Assembly (NCBI GenBank): GCA_019637555.1
Contig: JAHBVK010000005.1
Coordinates: forward strand, 1 to 64,000
Length of the DNA: 64,000 nt
Origin: Anaerolineae bacterium
GTDB taxonomy: Bacteria > Chloroflexota > Anaerolineae > Aggregatilineales > UBA2796
Reading direction: 5' to 3'
Both the position numbers and the translations under genes were made by a program. A model generated the notes under the pieces. That model searched no databases. It was not told the origin of the DNA and worked only from the letters and a program-made list of their open reading frames with translations. This document shows, piece by piece, positions 1 to 6,585 of this stretch; within the stretch, counting starts at the first letter, position 1, and each line of letters starts with the position of its first letter.

Positions 1-720
1 AGCGCTGTACTTGCCATCAGCCAGATGAATGATGCCGCCGGGGGTCGCGCCGTAAGTGTACGCCAGCACCGTGAAGTGCCAACCAGTGGCTGGACCACCG
101 TCATTAATGAAGGAGAAGCCGACGACGCCGTTATCGCGGTTGGTCAGTTTCTTCGCCATTTCGCGCAGCTCGTCCCATGTAGCAGGAGGTGCATCGTAAC
201 CGGCGGCTTTCAACAAGGAAATGTTGTAACCCAAGCCCATCGCGTAGGCATTGTAGGGGATGGCATAGTACTTGCCATCTTTGCTGGCGAGATTCAGAAG
301 ATCAGAGTTAAAAACGCTGGTCAGACCGCTAGCATCGAGCAGTGAGGTGATGTCACCTGCAACGCCGGACTCGATGTACTTCTGCGGTTCGGTCATGTAG
401 ACCTGAAACAGGGTCGGCACCTGATCGCCAGCGACCAGCGCCGCGAAGGAATCCGCACCGTAGGTGTATTCCAAACCCTGAACGGTGACATTGGGATACT
501 TGGCTTGGAAGCGTCCAACTAACTCGTCCCATGCCTTGCGGGCGGCGGTGTCAGTTTCTGGTGGCATGTTGGTGATGGTGAAAGTGACGGGGCGTCCTCC
601 GGCGATCTGGTCAGGCAGTTTGAGGACTTCAGGTAAACTCTGCGCTTTAGTGGGCTGATAGACCGTCGCAGCGAGGGCGACGATGCAGAGGACAACAAAT
701 AAGCGAATAGCCTTACGCAT
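1..720 (-). CDS. Sugar ABC transporter substrate-binding protein, N-terminal part (runs off the window)
   Basis: This is the N-terminal 240 residues of a family 1 extracellular solute-binding protein; the gene continues beyond base 1. It starts at the ATG at 720-718, preceded by an AAGGAG ribosome site. A signal peptide with a basic start and hydrophobic core ends near Ala-26 (TKAQ), with no lipobox cysteine. The mature part has the family pattern: a first strand VTFTITNMPP, then RFQAKYPNVTVQ, an acidic/aromatic middle, and YAIPYNAYAMGLGYN before PPATWDELREMAKKL. Such proteins bind a sugar outside the membrane and deliver it to a permease pair. Permease genes probably lie to the left, outside the window. 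The gene is divergent from the GH31 gene, and a LacI-type palindrome sits next to its promoter. The sugar cannot be read from the sequence. Confidence 0.88.
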   Translation of the reverse strand, partial: MRKAIRLFVVLCIVALAATVYQPTKAQSLPEVLKLPDQIAGGRPVTFTITNMPPETDTAARKAWDELVGRFQAKYPNVTVQGLEYTYGADSFAALVAGDQVPTLFQVYMTEPQKYIESGVAGDITSLLDASGLTSVFNSDLLNLASKDGKYYAIPYNAYAMGLGYNISLLKAAGYDAPPATWDELREMAKKLTNRDNGVVGFSFINDGGPATGWHFTVLAYTYGATPGGIIHLADGKYSA

Positions 721-879
721 GGCTTTCTCCTTAAAACAGTATTTGCGGCAAGTGATGCGAATCAATTCAAGCTTGGAAGCGGATGAACGCGAAATGGTAG
801 TAACTATTAGGGCAATAAGGCGTCTCCTGTACGATCAACAAGCGAATTGTGAGATGAAAAACTAGGCACCAAGTTTTTA

Positions 880-889
880 GAAACGTTTC
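880..889. promoter_or_regulatory. LacI/GalR-type operator palindrome
   Basis: GAAACGTTTC is a perfect palindrome with the central CG typical of LacI/GalR family operators. It lies just downstream of the -10 box of the minus-strand promoter at 896-925, so a bound repressor would block initiation of the binding-protein operon. Its AAACGTTT core is identical to that of the operator at 29950-29967, upstream of the LacI gene at 28873-29901. Control by that regulator is an inference from this match. Confidence 0.6.
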
Positions 890-895
890 AAAATC

Positions 896-925
896 ATACT
901 AGCACCAGACTCTTTTTTTTGTCAA
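896..925 (-). promoter_or_regulatory. Predicted sigma-70 promoter of the binding-protein operon
   Basis: On the minus strand a perfect TTGACA (925-920) is followed after 18 bases by TAGTAT (901-896). The start of transcription would fall about at the palindrome 880-889. Confidence 0.5.
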
Positions 926-950
926 GCAAATCACGACAGGAGATCAAAAA

Positions 951-1148
951 GTGAGTAACAATGATGGTCGTTTAAGTAGGCATAGCCTGATGGGGCGTGC
1001 AGCTAATGACTACACTTCAGCCAACTTCGCAAATCGAAGCAAGTACTATGTTGACGCCAATTTCAATGCTATATACAATGAATTTGTTGTATCGTTTCAA
1101 ACTATGCTTAACACTTGTGCCCAATTGGATTGGCACCTAACGTTATGA
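951..1148 (+). CDS. Possible small protein gene coupled to GH31
   Basis: This is a 65-codon reading frame starting with GTG. An AGGAG ribosome site at 938-942 stands 8 bases before the start. The stop codon TGA at 1146-1148 overlaps the ATG of the GH31 gene at 1145 (ATGA), the usual arrangement for translational coupling. GH31 itself has no clear ribosome site, which fits coupling. The product resembles nothing I recognise: it is polar, rich in Asn, Ala and Tyr, with no signal peptide or membrane segment. Against it, a good promoter (1051-1079) lies inside the frame, and transcripts from that promoter would lack its start. It may be a leader peptide, a small protein, or chance. Confidence 0.3.
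   Translation: MSNNDGRLSRHSLMGRAANDYTSANFANRSKYYVDANFNAIYNEFVVSFQTMLNTCAQLDWHLTL
1051..1092 (+). promoter_or_regulatory. Predicted promoter of GH31 with overlapping inverted repeat
   Basis: TTGACG (1051-1056), a 17-base spacer and TACAAT (1074-1079) make a near-consensus sigma-70 promoter. ATACAA (1073-1078) and TTGTAT (1087-1092) form a perfect 6-base inverted repeat with an 8-base gap that covers the -10 box and start site, a position suited to a repressor. The site differs from the LacI palindrome at 880-889. Confidence 0.5.
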
Positions 1149-4100
1149 AAGAACAATCTACGGTTTTTGAACGAATTCGTTTGGAAGGTATCCCCACCGC
1201 TAATCCCGATAGTATGGTGGTAACCCGACATGCACGGTTCACGATCCTGACATCACGGCTGATCCGTCTGGAATGGACGCTTCACGGTCAGTTTGAGAAT
1301 CGCAGTACTTTTGCTTTCCCAAATCGCTACGCCGACGCTCCTACATACTCTTGTCAGGCACACGGCTCTCAATACGAGATCAAAACGGAATACCTGCATC
1401 TCTACTACAGCGAAAATGGCAAACCGTTCAGCGCCGCGAATTTGTCGATCCGTTTGCTGCTCAATGGCGCGTGGGTAGAGTGGAAACCGGGAACTGACAA
1501 TACAGGTAACCTGAGAGGCACATGTCGCACACTGGATCAGTGCGCTGATGCTGCTGCCTTGCAAGAGGGGTTGCTCTCCCGTGCAGGCTGGACGCTGTTC
1601 GACGACAGTAACACGCCCGTTTGGGACACTGAACAAACGTGGATCGAAGCCAGACCGGAAGATCACCTTCAGGATTGGTACTTCTTCGGCTACGGTCACG
1701 ACTATAAGGCAGCGCTCAAGGAGTACGTGCGTTTCGGTGGCGCGATCCCGTTAGTGCCGCGCTTCATGCTCGGCGGGTGGTGGTCACGTTTCTGGGCGTA
1801 TCACGCCAACGATTTGAAGCAGCTTGTAGCGGATTTCCGCTCTCATGATCTGCCTCTAGACGTGCTGGTGCTGGATATGGACTGGCACACGCCAGACGGC
1901 TGGACGGGGTACACGTGGAATTACGATCTGTTCCCTGATCCAGTGGCGTTTCTGGCTTGGGCGCATGAGCAAGGGCTGCACATCACCCTGAATCTTCACC
2001 CTGCCGATGGCATCCATAAGCACGAAGCCGCGTATCAGGAGTTTGCCAGACGGATCGAGCTTGATGTTTCCGATAACAAGCCGATCCAGTTCAACGGTGC
2101 AAGTAAAGCGTTCATCCAGAACTACTTTGAACTGCTGCATCATCCGCTGGAAGATCAGGGCGTCGATTTCTGGTGGATCGACTGGCAGCAAGGCACAGCT
2201 AGCGCGATCCGCAATCTTGATCCGCTGACGTGGCTAAATCACCTTCACTTCCGTGATGCCACACGGCGGGGAATCCGTCCACTGCTATACAGCCGTTGGG
2301 GCGGGCTGGGCAATCATCGCTATCCCATCGGCTTCTCCGGCGATACTTACGCCACGTGGGAATCGCTGCGCTTTCAACCTTATTTCACGGCGACAGCGGC
2401 GAATGTCTGCTATGGCTGGTGGAGCCACGACATCGGCGGACATTTCGGGGCGGTTGATCCCGAACTATACGCACGGTGGGTGCAGTTTGGTGCGGTCAGC
2501 CCTGCCTTGCGCCTCCATTCGACAAAAGACCCGCTGGCGGAACGCCGTCCATGGGGCTTCACGGGGGAAGTACTCGAGGCGGCGAAAGAAGCATTTCAGT
2601 TCCGCTACCAACTGCTGCCTTACCTCTATAGTGCGGCGTGGACATCCTCACGTGAAGGGATTTCGCTGTGCTACCCGATGTACTACGAGCAACCCGAAAG
2701 CGAAGATGCTTATCTTGCACGTGACCAATATTACTTCGGTGGTCAGTTGATCGCCGCGCCAATCATCCGTCCCAGTGATCCACAGACCGGACTTGCGCCG
2801 ATTGAAGTGTGGATACCTGATGGCACATGGTACGACTATCACACGTTGGAAGCTTTCACTGGTCCGCGCTGGATACAGCAGCAAGGCGACCTGAAACGTA
2901 TCCCAATCTACGCTAGAGCAGGTGCTATCGTGCCGCTAGCGCCGCATCTGACTAACACGCGTGAATTCGATGGTTCGCAAATCATCTTGAACATGTTTCC
3001 GGGTGCGGATGGTACCTTCACTTTGTATGAGGATGATGGCACGACAGATGCCTATAAACAGGGCAAATATGAACTAACGGTGCTGAAACTGGCACAGGCA
3101 GATGCTGGCAGCAGTACGCTGACTATTGCTGCGTCCGAAGGTTACTGCGCCAATCTGCCCGCCATGAGATCATTTGAGATTCACTTCCGCGCACTTTGCC
3201 GCCCTGATCGAATTATGGTGAATGAGCAGATACACAGTAACTGGTACTATGACGAAAAGATGCACCAAGTGATCGTGGCATTGGATAAGACGAGCCGCAA
3301 AAGTGTGCAGCAAATCACGCTCTACGGCGCGAACGCTGTAGCAGGCAGCGAGACATCAGCAAATGCCGCACCATTTGTTCATGTAGTCGAAGCGGTTCTA
3401 TTTGATGATGCGAGGCAGCAGCTTGGAACGCTGGTGATCGCGCCGCCTGCCGATAACTCGCCGTTCGATGTGCGCGTTCAGTGGCAGTTAGCCAAAGATG
3501 GCAGTGTAGACGCTGCCGCGCCCATCGTGTTAACGAACTGCCAGTCGCGCCAGATCTTCAACTGTCCATTCCGCGACGAAGCTGATACCAGAACTTTCCG
3601 CTGGAGCGCCGAGGTCACAATTATGTGGCGCGGTGGCACGATCACACAGACACACCACAGCCAGATCGCCTATCCGAGCGTGGCGCAATGGCAAGCCTTG
3701 ATCTACGATCCCGAACAGACTCCGCACTCGCTCGGCGACGTGCTGACCAATGGTTCGTTGAAATGGCAGCATTTGGGCTTAGCGCCCGCCGAGGCGATTA
3801 ACCTGCGCCAGCCGTTTGGCTTGGTACTGCTAAAAGAAGACCGCCAGCGAATCATTAACGGCGAACCGCTGGAAGCCTGTCTGAGCACCACTCTGATCAA
3901 TCACTCACCAGAGCCGCAAGAAGTGATCCTGCGGGTACAGCATGTTGGTACAACACTGTGCTACGGCAATGGCGCAGCACTAACGCCCACCAATCCGGTC
4001 CCACATGCCACATTTGCGCCGATGTTCGACTCGTGGATGCCGCCGCAGCAGGAATATTACTCGTTCACGTTGCAGCCCGGCGGCAACACGCTGACCATCT

Positions 4101-4180
4101 TCACACAGCCGGATCGCCAGATCAACTGGTGGGGTGTCGGTGTAACGGCATTTGATCGAGCGGGCAACGTGCTGTTGTAA
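1145..4180 (+). CDS. Glycoside hydrolase family 31 alpha-glycosidase with long C-terminal extension
   Basis: This 1011-residue enzyme has the GH31 plan: an N-terminal beta-sandwich (about 1-195), a TIM barrel (about 200-560) and C-terminal beta domains of DUF5110 type (about 560-720). The nucleophile is Asp-346 in FWWIDWQQG and the acid/base is Asp-400 in GFSGDTY. The block VLDMDWHTPDGWTGYTWN is the usual substrate-pocket segment. There is no signal peptide, so it probably cleaves imported alpha-glucosides or alpha-xylosides in the cytoplasm; the exact linkage is not readable. A further 275 residues or so (about 735-1011), rich in beta strands, are not part of the usual fold. The ATG at 1145 was chosen because a TTG ten codons upstream has no ribosome site. 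The stop is 33 bases from the next gene, so the two are probably co-transcribed. Confidence 0.9.
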   Translation: MKEQSTVFERIRLEGIPTANPDSMVVTRHARFTILTSRLIRLEWTLHGQFENRSTFAFPNRYADAPTYSCQAHGSQYEIKTEYLHLYYSENGKPFSAANLSIRLLLNGAWVEWKPGTDNTGNLRGTCRTLDQCADAAALQEGLLSRAGWTLFDDSNTPVWDTEQTWIEARPEDHLQDWYFFGYGHDYKAALKEYVRFGGAIPLVPRFMLGGWWSRFWAYHANDLKQLVADFRSHDLPLDVLVLDMDWHTPDGWTGYTWNYDLFPDPVAFLAWAHEQGLHITLNLHPADGIHKHEAAYQEFARRIELDVSDNKPIQFNGASKAFIQNYFELLHHPLEDQGVDFWWIDWQQGTASAIRNLDPLTWLNHLHFRDATRRGIRPLLYSRWGGLGNHRYPIGFSGDTYATWESLRFQPYFTATAANVCYGWWSHDIGGHFGAVDPELYARWVQFGAVSPALRLHSTKDPLAERRPWGFTGEVLEAAKEAFQFRYQLLPYLYSAAWTSSREGISLCYPMYYEQPESEDAYLARDQYYFGGQLIAAPIIRPSDPQTGLAPIEVWIPDGTWYDYHTLEAFTGPRWIQQQGDLKRIPIYARAGAIVPLAPHLTNTREFDGSQIILNMFPGADGTFTLYEDDGTTDAYKQGKYELTVLKLAQADAGSSTLTIAASEGYCANLPAMRSFEIHFRALCRPDRIMVNEQIHSNWYYDEKMHQVIVALDKTSRKSVQQITLYGANAVAGSETSANAAPFVHVVEAVLFDDARQQLGTLVIAPPADNSPFDVRVQWQLAKDGSVDAAAPIVLTNCQSRQIFNCPFRDEADTRTFRWSAEVTIMWRGGTITQTHHSQIAYPSVAQWQALIYDPEQTPHSLGDVLTNGSLKWQHLGLAPAEAINLRQPFGLVLLKEDRQRIINGEPLEACLSTTLINHSPEPQEVILRVQHVGTTLCYGNGAALTPTNPVPHATFAPMFDSWMPPQQEYYSFTLQPGGNTLTIFTQPDRQINWWGVGVTAFDRAGNVLL

Positions 4181-4213
4181 GTAAAAGTGTTGGTCAATAG
4201 AAGAGGTTCTTCG

Positions 4214-6505
4214 ATGAGATCGTTAGCATTATTTCTTCGATCTAAGGCTTTGGCGCCGAAAATTCTGGTCATCGCGATGGCGCTGCTGGTTGCACAACTC
4301 TCCTTCACGCCTGCTGCCGCGACGACCTTTGCCGCCGAAAACGGCTTACTCAAACTGACCGCTGCCCACTATGAGATCGCCTTCCGCGAAAGCGACGGCG
4401 GAATTGCCTACATCCTCGACAAAACTACCAATCAGAATATCAGTGAGGGCAGCACGGATAACAATCTGTGGTTCGCCTCGATGGGCAGTAACCGTTCTGT
4501 CAACGGCAGCGCCTACCACATCGACTATGCGTGGGACGAGGCGACGAGCCAACTCACGCTAACCTTCATTGCCGCCGATTTGGTGAACGTTACAGTGACG
4601 GTAGACGCCAGCGACGATCAGGTGATCAAGCTGCAAGCAGCGGTGACCAATAACGCCGCCAATCCGATTTCCACCTTTCGCTTTCCCAACGAACTGAAGG
4701 TAGTAGAAGCGGATGTCAACGATGCGCTGATGCCGCTGATGCCCGGCGCCCTGATCAGTTCAAAGTTCTTTCAGATAGGCGGAACAGGCGTCAACGAATA
4801 TCCGGGTGAATTGTTCGCGGATTATCTGGCGATCAACTCGGCACGCGGCAAGCTGACCATCTATTCGCTGCTTGGTGACGCGCTGCAACCCTCCTTCATC
4901 GGCTTCGAGCATCTGGAAGATACCGTTCGCAGCACACGGATGATCCACAACTTCCGCACCTGGATCGAGACGGGGAAATCGTGGACGAGTCCATGGGTTG
5001 TACTCAACGTTGGTCAGGATTATCCAGCGACGATTGCCAGCTACCGCACCGAGAACGGGATCGATAAGTACAAGTCGCTGACCGAAAAATTGGGCGATGC
5101 CGCTGAAAGTTATTTTGCCTATCCAATGTACAAGCTCGATCTCGCTGCGATCAAGCAGACGTTTCAGAGTTTACAGGGATCGTTAGTCAGCAAGGTAACT
5201 ATTCCGGGCTTGGTGCATGTGGTGGTACTGCAAAAAGGCGGTCACGACAACACCTATCCCGACATCATGCCGCCTGATCCCAAGTGGGGTACAACGGAGG
5301 AATTCTCCGCCTTCATTGAGGCAGTTCACGCGGCGGACGGCGTGGTCATTCCCTATGTCAACCTGTCGTGGTGGGACAACAAAGGTCCAACGCTCTCGGC
5401 GCTGCCAGCCGATGTCAAATTATTCAGCTTGCTGGATATCAAAGACAGTACTGGACTGCCTAACTTCGAGACTTACGGACCAAACGCCGGATTCGTGGTC
5501 AACCTGCACAACGAGTTCGTCAAGAACAAGATCGCCGAGCAGATGAAGGCGCTGACCGATGCGGGCGTTGATGGCGTGTTCGGCGATCAATGGGGCAACC
5601 GCGCCGCGCCGTTTGACTTCAATCCGGCTGGTCTGGAGAAGTTCGATCCAGCGACCTCCTATTTCGAGGGCATCCGCGATCACTTCCGCACGCACGCCGA
5701 TAGCAAGCTGTGGACGGAAACGGGTGTCGATGTATTGGCTGATGATGGCATCGGCTTCATGGGTACAAATTACCTATGGGACATCAAAGGCTATCGAGGT
5801 AAGACTGCGCCATACACCAGCTACTATCCGATGGCGGGTATGCTGCTGCGCGACAAGGTGCTGCTCTATCAGCATAATTTGGCGGCGGAGACATGGACGG
5901 CTGATAAACAGATGCTGCGCTGGAATCTGGAACAAGGTTACGGCTTGAGCAACGCCTTCTACGACATCCCCAAAGGCGCATTGAACATGGATAACCCGGC
6001 GCTGAATCTGGTCGGCGTATTTCAAAAGTACGTACTAGCCAACTACGCTGATCAGCTTGTGGTCAGCTACAGCGATCTTGGCAACGGTGTCAAAGAGACG
6101 AAGTTTACAGACTTCACGGTGTACTCGAACTGGAATGAGGACGCCTACTATACGGTCAACGGCAATACGTTGCCCGCTGGTGGTGTGGTCACGCAGGCGA
6201 ACGATGGATCGGTGACGGCGGGCGTGTTCAGTAGCTACAACGATGCTGAGTTGAGCGGCGGCGATCACTATCTGGTGGAAGTTCGCTCGGCAAATGCGAT
6301 CAAAGTGTTCCAGCCGTTAGGCGCGGATACAGAACTAGCGATCAAAAACATGGAGGGTTGGACAAGTGCGACGGTGACGGCGTATCAGTATGATGGTACG
6401 GTGATTGGTACGGCAAATGCTGCGGTTTCCGCTGACGCAATCACCTTCACTTATGCCGCCAACGTTGATGGTAAGCCAGTTGGCTACTATCAAATCACTC
6501 CCTGA
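4214..6505 (+). CDS. Secreted TIM-barrel glycoside hydrolase (family uncertain, DUF6259-like)
   Basis: The 763-residue product starts at the ATG at 4214, behind an AGAGG site. A long signal peptide ends near residue 36 (TPAAA, then TTFAAENG). An N-terminal beta-rich domain (about 40-280) is followed by a likely TIM barrel (about 290-620) and a C-terminal beta domain. The barrel contains VIPYVNLSWWD, DGVFGDQWGNR and LWTETGVDVL, acidic residues at strand ends as in retaining glycosidases, and a long aromatic loop. I think it resembles the DUF6259 group of putative glycosidases, but I cannot fix a family or the catalytic pair. It should act outside the membrane on a polysaccharide or glycoconjugate, upstream of the cytoplasmic GH31 in the same operon. 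A strong hairpin follows the stop codon. Confidence 0.7.
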   Translation: MRSLALFLRSKALAPKILVIAMALLVAQLSFTPAAATTFAAENGLLKLTAAHYEIAFRESDGGIAYILDKTTNQNISEGSTDNNLWFASMGSNRSVNGSAYHIDYAWDEATSQLTLTFIAADLVNVTVTVDASDDQVIKLQAAVTNNAANPISTFRFPNELKVVEADVNDALMPLMPGALISSKFFQIGGTGVNEYPGELFADYLAINSARGKLTIYSLLGDALQPSFIGFEHLEDTVRSTRMIHNFRTWIETGKSWTSPWVVLNVGQDYPATIASYRTENGIDKYKSLTEKLGDAAESYFAYPMYKLDLAAIKQTFQSLQGSLVSKVTIPGLVHVVVLQKGGHDNTYPDIMPPDPKWGTTEEFSAFIEAVHAADGVVIPYVNLSWWDNKGPTLSALPADVKLFSLLDIKDSTGLPNFETYGPNAGFVVNLHNEFVKNKIAEQMKALTDAGVDGVFGDQWGNRAAPFDFNPAGLEKFDPATSYFEGIRDHFRTHADSKLWTETGVDVLADDGIGFMGTNYLWDIKGYRGKTAPYTSYYPMAGMLLRDKVLLYQHNLAAETWTADKQMLRWNLEQGYGLSNAFYDIPKGALNMDNPALNLVGVFQKYVLANYADQLVVSYSDLGNGVKETKFTDFTVYSNWNEDAYYTVNGNTLPAGGVVTQANDGSVTAGVFSSYNDAELSGGDHYLVEVRSANAIKVFQPLGADTELAIKNMEGWTSATVTAYQYDGTVIGTANAAVSADAITFTYAANVDGKPVGYYQITP

Positions 6506-6520
6506 GACTCATTCTAAATC

Positions 6521-6564
6521 ACAGAAGGAGGGAGATGCGTGCGAATACATCTCCCTCCTTCTGT
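6521..6564. terminator. Bidirectional hairpin terminator between convergent genes
   Basis: A perfect 17-base stem (6521-6537 with 6548-6564) and a 10-base loop lie between the convergent secreted glycosidase and the dual binding protein. T tracts are short on both sides, but the stem strength and position support transcription termination for both strands. Confidence 0.85.
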
Positions 6565-6585
6565 TTCAGGTCGTTGAGTATCCGT

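Larger units (their letters stand above)
721..1144. other. Divergent regulatory region between the binding protein and GH31 genes
   Basis: This 424-base stretch separates two divergent carbohydrate genes. It holds a LacI-type palindrome (880-889), a minus-strand promoter (896-925), a plus-strand promoter (1051-1079) with an inverted repeat over its -10 box, and a possible 65-codon gene (951-1148). No other gene is supported in it. Confidence 0.7.

Noticed and set aside
683-865. 60-codon plus-strand frame
   Set aside because: It begins inside the signal-peptide coding region of the opposite gene and has no ribosome site or recognisable product.
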